Source: Caprella mutica | Taxonomy: Eukaryota > Arthropoda > Malacostraca > Amphipoda > Caprellidae | NCBI GenBank assembly: GCA_947561585.1 | Contig: CANNZV010002358.1 | Coordinates: forward strand, 37,898-101,897 | DNA: 64,000 nt | Direction of reading: 5' to 3' | Shown here: in pieces, positions 56,993-64,000 of the stretch | How the letters are laid out: each line of letters starts with the position of its first letter | Numbering within the stretch: the first letter of the stretch is position 1 | The notes under the pieces: generated by a model | Told to the model about the DNA's origin: nothing | The model's input: only the letters and a program-made list of their open reading frames with translations | The model's database searches: none | Translations under genes and position numbers: made by a program

Positions 56993-58330
56993 ATGCAACA
57001 GCTGCGTCAAGTTACTATCTTAGATGGACTACCTAGGTTCTCAGGACTTCCATGTAGTGGTGAAGCTCCGGGATCTGGGCAGACCATAGATATTCGTAAC
57101 TTCCTACGCGCTGTTGATGGGCACATTGCCCTACACAACATCCAAGAGGATGGTCAGAAAGTGCGAATCTTAAATTCGCTAATTGACCCGAATGTTGGCG
57201 ACGCAAGAAAGTATATCGCTTCTTATGCGGGAAAACCGATCTCTTATAGACAATTATGTAGTGATTTGTTGAAAATATACCCGTGTTTTGCAACCTCCGA
57301 TCTAAAGGTTGCCGCAGCTGCGTTGCTAAAAAACGGGCTTGAAAATCCCGTTACAGATATAGCGCAGTTACAAGCCCAGAGTCGCTCGGTAGTAGACGCA
57401 TATCTTTGTAATAATAAAATGCGCGCCCTCCGTATAGGAGCCCATAGTGTAGTAGCAGAGCCGCGAATATTAGCTAGGGAGAGAAGAGCCAGACCCGGGG
57501 GGCCACCGCCTCAGGATGATGAAGGAGGAAGCGATGAGGAGGATCCAGATGTGGACATCAGACTGACCAGGGCGACAACACCGGAGGCGTCAACGTCAGC
57601 AAGATCACCACCACAACCTCCAGAACCGCAAGATGAGTCGGAACCCGAAGGACCAGAGGAACAACCAGCGGGAGAAGAGGAACCAACCGAGATAGAAGGG
57701 AGAGCACCTCAAATTGGGCTGGGAGAGATCCTTCAGAACCTTCTCATGCACCTGGTCATGTCTGTGCGCCTTCCAGAACCTGTATACAAAAAAGTAGCGA
57801 AGATTACTCCAGATACCACTTCCACCACTCTAATGGCGGAAGCGATAAATTGGTCAAAGAAGGAAGACGCTACGCAGGAGGCAAATCGAAGAAAAAGGAC
57901 GCCTGTAGCTACCTCAGAAGTGCTGTACGCAATGCAAGCGGAACCCAAGAGATTCAACCGTGGAGAACAGAATTGTTTCTACTGTGGGAGATCAGGTCAT
58001 TGGGCCCGCGACTGCAAAACCAAAAACAACAAAGTAAACAATTGTAATTACTGCAACAAGAAAGGTCATCAAATAAAAGACTGCAGGAAAAGGCGGAAGG
58101 ATGGAGTACCTTACTGCTACAACTGTGGGAGGCACAACCATGAGGAAGAAAAATGTCGCGCTAACTGCGGACAATGCGGTCGCAGAGGCCACACAAAGAA
58201 ACAATGTCGGACAAGGTCCGGGAACAAGCCCCAACAATATCGGTATAATGATAGGAAACGGGAGCAAATAAACCAAGTACAAGAAGAAGAAGACTCACCT
58301 GACCATATAGAGTCAGACGAGAGCGAATGA
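56993..58330 (+). CDS. gag: Gag of the errantivirus-type element
   Basis: 445 codons from ATG at 56993, ending UGA at 58328-58330. The N-terminal half resembles retroelement capsid. The middle (about 160-250) is acidic and proline-rich (EGPEEQPAGEEEPTEIEG). The C-terminal part has four CCHC zinc knuckles in a row near 328, 351, 375 and 392: CFYCGRSGHWARDC, CNYCNKKGHQIKDC, CYNCGRHNHEEEKC and CGQCGRRGHTKKQC. Four knuckles is unusual, since retroviruses normally have one or two. Gag would assemble the particle and bind genomic RNA. The reading frame continues past the stop into the protease, see 58328. Confidence 0.93.
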   Translation: MQQLRQVTILDGLPRFSGLPCSGEAPGSGQTIDIRNFLRAVDGHIALHNIQEDGQKVRILNSLIDPNVGDARKYIASYAGKPISYRQLCSDLLKIYPCFATSDLKVAAAALLKNGLENPVTDIAQLQAQSRSVVDAYLCNNKMRALRIGAHSVVAEPRILARERRARPGGPPPQDDEGGSDEEDPDVDIRLTRATTPEASTSARSPPQPPEPQDESEPEGPEEQPAGEEEPTEIEGRAPQIGLGEILQNLLMHLVMSVRLPEPVYKKVAKITPDTTSTTLMAEAINWSKKEDATQEANRRKRTPVATSEVLYAMQAEPKRFNRGEQNCFYCGRSGHWARDCKTKNNKVNNCNYCNKKGHQIKDCRKRRKDGVPYCYNCGRHNHEEEKCRANCGQCGRRGHTKKQCRTRSGNKPQQYRYNDRKREQINQVQEEEDSPDHIESDESE

Positions 58331-58333
58331 CTA
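58328..58333 (+). promoter_or_regulatory. Probable UGA-CUA stop-codon readthrough site
   Basis: Gag ends in UGA followed directly by CUA. UGA-CUA is an established high-readthrough context in alphaviruses and some cellular genes. The same frame continues 84 codons into the protease, including its catalytic Asp-Thr-Gly. The alternative is a chance sense-to-stop mutation. Confidence 0.6.
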
Positions 58334-58585
58334 AGAGGAGCACAAGACGCCGGAAGGAGGCATAGTCCCACAGTAAGAATTATCTTTAACGGACAAAAAC
58401 GAAAAGGAATTATAGATACCGGCGCAACAATAAGCCTTCTCAGCGAGAAATTGATAGATAAAATGGGTAAAGGAATTAAATTGAAACCACAAAATAGAAG
58501 AGTGTTAGACGCTCAAAGTAAAGAAATCCCAATTAAAGGAAAGTTGGAGTTAGTAATAAAAAACCCAGGGGGACAATTTCTATAG
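58331..58585 (+). CDS. Protease N-terminal part, in the gag frame
   Basis: The frame after the gag stop encodes an aspartic protease: IIDTGATISLLSEKLIDKMG with catalytic Asp-Thr-Gly at 58415-58423, then a strand-rich stretch, ending at TAG 58583-58585. The C-terminal protease strand (FQILLGMNVL, 58627-58656) lies in the -1 frame together with pol. The enzyme matures Gag and Pol. A full-length protease is therefore only made if ribosomes shift frame just before the TAG, or the copy is broken here. Confidence 0.75.
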   Translation, partial: LRGAQDAGRRHSPTVRIIFNGQKRKGIIDTGATISLLSEKLIDKMGKGIKLKPQNRRVLDAQSKEIPIKGKLELVIKNPGGQFL

Positions 58586-58602
58586 GGGAATTCCTTGTCT
58601 TC
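58558..58602 (+). promoter_or_regulatory. Candidate -1 ribosomal frameshift signal
   Basis: A-AAA-AAC at 58558-58564 is a canonical slippery heptamer and sits exactly in phase with the protease frame (codons AAA AAC). The zero-frame stop follows 18 bases later. Four bases downstream, GGGGACAA (58569-58576) can pair with TTGTCTTC (58595-58602), an 8-bp stem with two G-U pairs and an 18-base loop. A -1 slip leads into the pol frame. The stem is my own pairing and not a computed fold. Confidence 0.6.
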
Positions 58603-58641
58603 AAGAATAACAGAGACCTCAAATTTCAGATCCTACTTGGA

Positions 58642-61600
58642 ATGAACGTGTTACAGCATACTATATTAAATTTCCCAGAACAGAAGATAAACTTTACGAA
58701 TAAAGGGGAAAGTCAAGGAAAAGAACCTCAGCTAATCCAAATGAGCATGCAGATTTTATCTACTGAATTTGAATATGGAGAAACTCATGCCAAAATAAAT
58801 GTAATCGAGGAAAACAGAGAAGATAGAAGGATAGTAGAAACACCCAGGAACATACATCTCAAGGAAACTCTTAAAATTCCGGCTAATTCGGTGAATACCC
58901 TCACCTGCCATATTTCAGCAAAAGGACTACGGGATCAACAGGAGATTCTGGTCCACCGTCGTCAAACCAGGACCGGACTGGTAATTGCCAACACGGTGAC
59001 GCAGGTGGAAGGAAATAAAATTGTGATAAGTGTAGCTAACTTAATAGATCACGATGTCGTCTGGAAACAAGGATCGCTGCTATCCACAGCAGAAGTGGTA
59101 AGTTCAGAAAACATAAATCAACTAACGTCAAAGGACGTAGGTCAACCGGAGAGAGAAGGACAAGAGGAGCTGCCACCTTTAAGGATGGAAGACATAAGAT
59201 GTCCTAATAAGGAGATGAAGTCGAGGGTGCTGAAGCTACTCAACACCTACCGACAGGTATGTTGGCAGGAAGGAGAGCCTCTAGGCCATTACCTAGGAGA
59301 GCAACTGCAACTTCCACTTACGGATGACAAGATAGTCAACAAAAGACCTTATCAGATACCAGTGGCAGAACAGGAACCACTCAACAAGGAAATCAAGAAA
59401 TTATTAAAGGAGAAGATAATTCACAAGTCGAAGAGCAACTACAACGCACCGATGTTGATCGTAAAAAAGCCCGATGGAAGCATAAGACCCTGTCTTGACT
59501 ACAGGGAATTGAACAAAAAACTTGTACCCTTAAAATTCCCAACTCCCAAAATATCAGAAATTATATCGTCCATAAAACATACGACGTTCATGTCTTCTCT
59601 TGATTTGGCTAGTGCCTACAACCAGATTTCAATCTGTCCGAGAGATCAATACAAGACCGCCTTTACTGTTGGTAACTCTAAGTATGAGTATGCCCGTATG
59701 CCGTTTGGCTTGTCCACGGCACCCGGGTTCTTCAGTAGAGTGATCAACGAGGCGCTGTATGAAGTGATCGGAATGGAATGTCTGTCGTATATGGACGACA
59801 TCCTGGTCTTCTCGGAAGACGACGAGTCGCATTTATCAAAATTAGAAGAGGTACTACAAAGGTTGGCAGAAGTTAACCTAAAGATTAAAGTAAAGAAATG
59901 TGATTTCTTCACGACAGAAGTCAAATTCCTAGGATACACTATAAATCGAGACGGTCTTAAGATGAATGAAGAAAGGATCAGAAGCGTGAAAAATCTACCC
60001 TACCCAACTTCAAGGAAAACCGTCCAGTCATTCCTTGGAGCAACCAATTACTACAGGCGTTTCGTGCGACAGTTCGCACAAATAGCAGACCCTTTGTATC
60101 AGCTCCTTAAGAAGGGAGTAAAGTTTAAATGGGGAGAGGAAGAAAAGAAGGCAGTAGATACGCTGAAGGAGAAACTATGTTCTCCACCTGTATTAGCTTT
60201 TCCTGACTTCGGAAAAGACTGGTTCCTCTTCACCGATGCTTCGGACAGGGGTCTAGGTGCGGTTTTGATGCAAACCAAACAGGGGATACTGCACCCTATT
60301 TCCTTTGTATCGAAGAGTCTCAACAGCGCTCAAAGGCAGTACTCCACCACCAAAAGAGAGGCCTTAGCACTGATTTTTGCGTTGGAGCAGTTCAGGACAC
60401 TGATACTCCACTACAACGTCACTGTTTACAGTGACCATAAGCCGTTGGTAAACATCATCCACAAAACAACGAAGGATCACGCAATTAACCGTTGGATGCT
60501 CTTAGCTCAAGAGTATAAGATACAGTTAAAATACCTACCGGGTAAGGAAAACCTGTTTGCAGATGTATTATCAAGACTAGTAGAGATCGAGAAACAATGT
60601 GAGGATGTACCGTTATCGCTGGATGAAAAACTGATTGAGAAAGTGAATGCATTGGAAGAAACCCAGAACGGGAAAACAGAAACCCAGAACGGGAAAACAG
60701 AAACCCAGAACGGGGAACCAGAAACCCAGAACGGGGAAACCGAAACCAGTGACCAAGAGGAAGGAGGGTTACAATCATACCTACCACCTAAGGTAAGCTG
60801 GACGGAATTAGAACTACGAAAGGGACAGAAAAAGGATCTACAATGTCAAAGGATAAGAAAAGACATGAAAGAAACCAAAATAGACCCAACGGGTAAGATA
60901 GAGCGGTATAAAATACTAAGAGATATAATTTACGTTGTCCGTAAAATTACGCGAGCACACCATTTAACAGATACTTATCTAGTACCGTATATACCCGACA
61001 ATCTAATGCACAAAGCTTTCAGTATAGTACATAACGATACAACCGCGGGGCATAAGGGACAAAGAAGGACCATGAAGACGTTCCGGAAAAGTTTCTACAA
61101 CAAACAGGAAACTAATCTAATAGAGGGGTTTATCGCGCAATGCGAGCCGTGCTTGAGAGCGAAAACCACCCCGAAACCCATACCGCAAGGTGAATATCCC
61201 ATTCCAGGAAAACCGTTCTCAGCGGTCACAACAGATATCCTCGGACCGTTACCAATCACGGAGAAGGGTAATAGGTATATAATATCATTTAGAGATTACT
61301 GCACAAGGTATACGGTCTTATGGCCAATCCCAAATAAAGAAGTAGACAGTATTCTAGAAGCCCTGAGGATGGTGATAGCGCAATATGGATCATTCGAGGT
61401 ATTGCTAAGCGACAATGCACCTGAATATGTAGGAGAAAAAATGGCAAAATTCTGCCAGTATTATAACATCAAGAAGAAGGAAATAGTTCCGTATCATCCT
61501 CAGTCTCAAGGTTTAGCAGAACGAATAAATAGGGAGACGGCAAAATTGCTTAGGATATATACGAACACGCTAGCAGTAAACGACTGGGACGAACTAATGC

Positions 61601-62130
61601 CAGTCATTCAATTAGCAATCAATAACAGTTATAACGCTTCGTTAGGAGAAACACCTTTCTTTGCGTTATTTGGGTTCGACAGCCCGACAGAGTCGTTGGT
61701 ACCGCCGCGTCTAGATTATGGTGAAGATGATCTAGCTATTAGACTAAGGCGAGTTACGCAGATTCGGGAACATTGTAAAAAGCATCTGGAGAAAATTCAG
61801 GCAACCGTGACGCAAAATACTAATCAAAATCGAACAAACAAAGATATAACGGTAGGCAGTCGTGTATATGCTAATCTGAAAAAACAAGTTAGTCATCGAA
61901 AACTAGATATGCCAATAACAGGACCGTTCGTTGTCGCGGACAAACAAGGAAACCGGATAAAAATACGAAAAGTAGGATCAACGGAGACATACGTGATCCA
62001 TCCGGACAAATTAATTGCCAGACATGCGATACAAATAAAACCCGATGAAGTAGAGATAGAAGCTGACAAAGGAGTAAAAACGATAACCAAGCCTAAAATG
62101 AAGCGAACGTATAACTTAAGGCCCCGGTAA
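58642..62130 (+). CDS. pol: Pol: reverse transcriptase, RNase H and integrase
   Basis: 1162 codons from the first ATG, but the frame is open upstream and is presumably entered by frameshifting near 58558, so the ATG is not the true start. Numbered from 58642: end of protease (ILLGMNVL); RT motif A with Asp321 in LDLASAYNQI; motif B MPFGLSTAPGFF; YMDD at 383-386; RNase H starting FTDASDRGLGAVL near 531, with YSDHKPLV. A linker near 672-700 has four tandem ETQNGK/E heptads. Integrase: HHCC finger (HNDTTAGHKGQ and CEPCLRAK), Asp865, Asp924 and Glu960, exactly D,D-35-E. The C-terminal tail is basic (MKRTYNLRPR). No stops inside, so pol looks intact. Confidence 0.96.
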   Translation: MNVLQHTILNFPEQKINFTNKGESQGKEPQLIQMSMQILSTEFEYGETHAKINVIEENREDRRIVETPRNIHLKETLKIPANSVNTLTCHISAKGLRDQQEILVHRRQTRTGLVIANTVTQVEGNKIVISVANLIDHDVVWKQGSLLSTAEVVSSENINQLTSKDVGQPEREGQEELPPLRMEDIRCPNKEMKSRVLKLLNTYRQVCWQEGEPLGHYLGEQLQLPLTDDKIVNKRPYQIPVAEQEPLNKEIKKLLKEKIIHKSKSNYNAPMLIVKKPDGSIRPCLDYRELNKKLVPLKFPTPKISEIISSIKHTTFMSSLDLASAYNQISICPRDQYKTAFTVGNSKYEYARMPFGLSTAPGFFSRVINEALYEVIGMECLSYMDDILVFSEDDESHLSKLEEVLQRLAEVNLKIKVKKCDFFTTEVKFLGYTINRDGLKMNEERIRSVKNLPYPTSRKTVQSFLGATNYYRRFVRQFAQIADPLYQLLKKGVKFKWGEEEKKAVDTLKEKLCSPPVLAFPDFGKDWFLFTDASDRGLGAVLMQTKQGILHPISFVSKSLNSAQRQYSTTKREALALIFALEQFRTLILHYNVTVYSDHKPLVNIIHKTTKDHAINRWMLLAQEYKIQLKYLPGKENLFADVLSRLVEIEKQCEDVPLSLDEKLIEKVNALEETQNGKTETQNGKTETQNGEPETQNGETETSDQEEGGLQSYLPPKVSWTELELRKGQKKDLQCQRIRKDMKETKIDPTGKIERYKILRDIIYVVRKITRAHHLTDTYLVPYIPDNLMHKAFSIVHNDTTAGHKGQRRTMKTFRKSFYNKQETNLIEGFIAQCEPCLRAKTTPKPIPQGEYPIPGKPFSAVTTDILGPLPITEKGNRYIISFRDYCTRYTVLWPIPNKEVDSILEALRMVIAQYGSFEVLLSDNAPEYVGEKMAKFCQYYNIKKKEIVPYHPQSQGLAERINRETAKLLRIYTNTLAVNDWDELMPVIQLAINNSYNASLGETPFFALFGFDSPTESLVPPRLDYGEDDLAIRLRRVTQIREHCKKHLEKIQATVTQNTNQNRTNKDITVGSRVYANLKKQVSHRKLDMPITGPFVVADKQGNRIKIRKVGSTETYVIHPDKLIARHAIQIKPDEVEIEADKGVKTITKPKMKRTYNLRPR
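60655..60747 (+). repeat. 21-bp in-frame repeat in the pol linker
   Basis: Four copies of a 21-bp unit (GAAACCCAGAACGGG plus six bases) encode tandem ETQNG heptads between RNase H and integrase. Unit number probably varies between copies. Confidence 0.85.
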
Positions 62131-62241
62131 TGTAACGGGAGTAAATTTAATGTATAAGAAATAATGTATTGAAAATAGAATGTAAGTTACTATAAAGATA
62201 TATATATATATGTACTAGATTTAACACATGTGGACCTTTCA

Positions 62242-62243
62242 GT
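62242..62243 (+). promoter_or_regulatory. Putative env splice acceptor
   Basis: CCTTTCAG ends at 62241, immediately before the sequence encoding a hydrophobic signal-like stretch that lacks its own upstream ATG. Insect errantiviruses make env from a spliced RNA whose first codons come from a 5' exon. The donor was not identified. Confidence 0.5.
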
Positions 62244-64000
62244 GTGGGCGCCCCAGGCCATCGCCGCGCTCAGCTGTGTCTGTTGTGCAACCCTGGCGGC
62301 AGACGTAGTACCTATGTCAGCTTGGCAGTGGGACGGATCGGCCAGGACGGAAGGTGTGATACTTTTAGCTCCAATTCAATTAAAATTCGTCACAGATTTG
62401 TGCAAACAGATAATTCTGAACCTCCATTTAACACACAAAACCATAGAGTCTCTTCTTGGTTCGATGGTTCTAGGTAGTGTTAAGGAGAATGATCTTTTTG
62501 TTCGTAGAATCTCATTTGTACTTTTTAAGATAGAAATGTCTTACATAGAAATTGTAGATTATCTAAATTTCAATATGCTGTGTTATAGTTTACACGACGA
62601 AATAAACGCAAATTATGGAAAACTGCAACAAAGACTGAACAAAACCTGGACTATGTTGGACAACGAAAATAATGACATTCCAAATAACGTAGCCTCGTAT
62701 CTAGGTGAAGCCAGACCGCAGGGTATAGTTAATCCTAATGACCCACACGCTTTTGTAGGACTGGGAGTTGGATTAGCAGTAGGAGCAATAGGGGGAGGAG
62801 TAGTCGGATCTCTATTTGGAGGGACCGATCACACTGACGAGATTAAAACTATAAATGAAAATATCTCAAAGGTAGATAAAAAGATTCATATCACTAATAG
62901 CCGTATTGACATGCTAGCTAAGAATACGTCAGATTCGATTAGAGACGTAAAAGTGATCTTGAAAAATTTAAACAATGCTCTAGAAAATAGTGAACGTAGA
63001 CAGATGTTTAACTGGAACTTCGACCAGTTGAAACAGGCTTGTCTCCAAGCTATAATGCTCATTCGAATAACAGAGAATACATTGACGTTACTTAGATCGG
63101 GAAACTTGAATACCGTTATGTTAGACGTTAAAACAATTAGAGCAGTGGTAGAGGAAGGACTCAAGTTTTATCCAGAGTTAGAATTTCCCATAGAAAATAT
63201 AGATAGATTCACGATAGATCAATTACTTGCTTACATAACTATTAAGAATCTAGGAAGACTAGAATTCATGGCACAAATCCCATTAGTATATAAACAGAAA
63301 TATAAGGTAGTAACGTTAACTCCTCACCCAATGAAGTTGGAAAACAGGTTAGTCATACCAATCGTTCAGAACACGTTTTTGTTTGATAGTAAACAGTATA
63401 TAAGTACAGACAAGACAAACTTATATTCACTAGATAATCAAACGCATATATTACGAACTACAGAACCAGCGTGGATATTTAATCACAGTTCATGTGAATT
63501 AGCTGCATTTTTAGGTGACGTCGAAACAATAGTTCAACTTTGTAACTTTAAGAAATTAGGAACAAAAGATGGATTTTACTTGGAAAGCACAACAACTAAC
63601 CGACTAATATACACTGTGACTAGAATGCCTATTGAGTTAGAATGTCCAACAGGTATAGTGAGAGATAACTTATTAGGGTTACATTACGTGCCACTTAACT
63701 GTGACATAAAAACTGAGCAGGTAACATGGCATGCAAAACTGAGACATGAAATAGATATTGAACGTTTAGTGACAGAGAAGAGGGAAAACCCGTTTGATAT
63801 CACAGACTTACCAATTATAAATATAAATGAAAGTTTCACAGTCCATGAAACTATAAAAGAATTGATAGATGAATTACCATCCAATAATCCATTCGTAATA
63901 CCTTTTGATGACATGGATCTCACCATCGAAGAAGTACAAACATATTCGATAGTAACACAAGGAAGTTTATTAGTATTGGTAATCATAAATTTGTTATTGG
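62242..64000 (+). CDS. env: Env-like membrane fusion protein (3' end outside window)
   Basis: An unbroken frame of about 586 codons from 62242 to the window edge (open from 62179; first internal ATG at 62314). Visible in order: a hydrophobic signal-like segment (AIAALSCVCCATLAADVV) before the first in-frame ATG, implying a spliced start; a glycine-rich, fusion-peptide-like stretch GLGVGLAVGAIGGGVVGSLF at 62758-62817; a long heptad-repeat helical region (ISKVDKK to LNNALENSERR); several Asn-X-Ser/Thr sites; and a hydrophobic segment from about 63961 that is probably the membrane anchor, cut by the window. The order resembles the F-type envelope proteins of errantiviruses and baculoviruses. No canonical RxxR furin site was seen just ahead of the glycine-rich segment. 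Stated from motif layout, not from a database match. Confidence 0.8.
   Translation, partial: MWAPQAIAALSCVCCATLAADVVPMSAWQWDGSARTEGVILLAPIQLKFVTDLCKQIILNLHLTHKTIESLLGSMVLGSVKENDLFVRRISFVLFKIEMSYIEIVDYLNFNMLCYSLHDEINANYGKLQQRLNKTWTMLDNENNDIPNNVASYLGEARPQGIVNPNDPHAFVGLGVGLAVGAIGGGVVGSLFGGTDHTDEIKTINENISKVDKKIHITNSRIDMLAKNTSDSIRDVKVILKNLNNALENSERRQMFNWNFDQLKQACLQAIMLIRITENTLTLLRSGNLNTVMLDVKTIRAVVEEGLKFYPELEFPIENIDRFTIDQLLAYITIKNLGRLEFMAQIPLVYKQKYKVVTLTPHPMKLENRLVIPIVQNTFLFDSKQYISTDKTNLYSLDNQTHILRTTEPAWIFNHSSCELAAFLGDVETIVQLCNFKKLGTKDGFYLESTTTNRLIYTVTRMPIELECPTGIVRDNLLGLHYVPLNCDIKTEQVTWHAKLRHEIDIERLVTEKRENPFDITDLPIININESFTVHETIKELIDELPSNNPFVIPFDDMDLTIEEVQTYSIVTQGSLLVLVIINLLL

Larger units (their letters stand above)
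54982..64000 (+). mobile_element. Errantivirus-type endogenous retrovirus with env (right end cut)
   Basis: A Ty3/gypsy-lineage LTR element, presumably an insect endogenous retrovirus: 5' LTR, Lys-tRNA primer site, long leader with tandem repeats, gag, protease, pol and an env-like frame that is still open at the window edge. The 3' LTR lies outside. The integrase shows D,D-35-E spacing, and env contains a glycine-rich fusion-peptide-like segment. Gag and pol are long and unbroken apart from two sites that look like recoding signals, so the copy seems fairly young. Confidence 0.93.

Noticed and set aside
58117..58371. Cys-rich minus-strand frames opposite gag
   Set aside because: Antisense shadows of the zinc-knuckle region.
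62244..62477. 77-codon plus-strand frame
   Set aside because: Offset from the long env frame that covers the same bases and runs unbroken to the window edge; a shadow.

Overview
This is animal nuclear DNA, very AT-rich, almost certainly from an insect. The evidence is the company of element families: a Penelope-like element, Ty1/copia, BEL/Pao and errantivirus-type LTR elements, hAT and TTAA miniature elements, and spliced exon remnants with GT-AG borders. A sap-feeding hemipteran is plausible, but the sequence does not prove it. I see no intact host gene. Every long open frame belongs to a mobile element, so the window is best read as layered transposon insertions.

Layout. 1-3530: a Penelope-like element with its pseudo-LTR arrangement. 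3531-8400: a decayed copia element on the minus strand. 8401-14080: AT-rich DNA with a palindromic minisatellite, a scrap of a second Penelope-like RT and one exon-like segment. 14081-34284: a large inverted repeat with arms of about 3.2 and 3.05 kb. Both arms carry the same decayed multi-exon gene and a 22-bp satellite. Inside the spacer sits a second copia element (17506-30320), itself split by an intact, very young BEL/Pao element (21950-29633). Target-site duplications order these events clearly. 34285-36640: a transposase remnant, a pseudogene with several exons and a SINE-like repeat. 38834-42600: two near-identical TTAA miniature elements, a hAT-type miniature element, and a 3-bp-TSD element filled with a 15-bp satellite. 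42979-45516: a 2.5-kb non-autonomous hAT element. 46-52 kb: minisatellites, another hAT-type miniature element, a 2.7-kb element with CCATTTATCG motifs, and a fold-back copy of the SINE-like repeat. 52374: a THAP-like exon. 54982-64000: an errantivirus-type endogenous retrovirus with LTR, Lys-tRNA primer site, gag, protease, pol and env, running off the right edge.

The most interesting signals are these. (1) The retrovirus-like element appears to need two recoding events to make Gag-Pro-Pol. Gag ends in UGA-CUA, a known readthrough context, followed in frame by protease. Protease then ends seven codons after an in-phase A-AAA-AAC slippery heptamer backed by a predicted stem-loop, and pol lies in the -1 frame. 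(2) The 20-kb palindrome has captured gene exons in both arms, and pairwise comparison of the arms gives exact empty sites for later insertions. (3) The BEL/Pao LTR contains a segment homologous to the dispersed SINE-like repeat found elsewhere in the window. (4) At least four hAT-type elements have perfect 8-bp target duplications.
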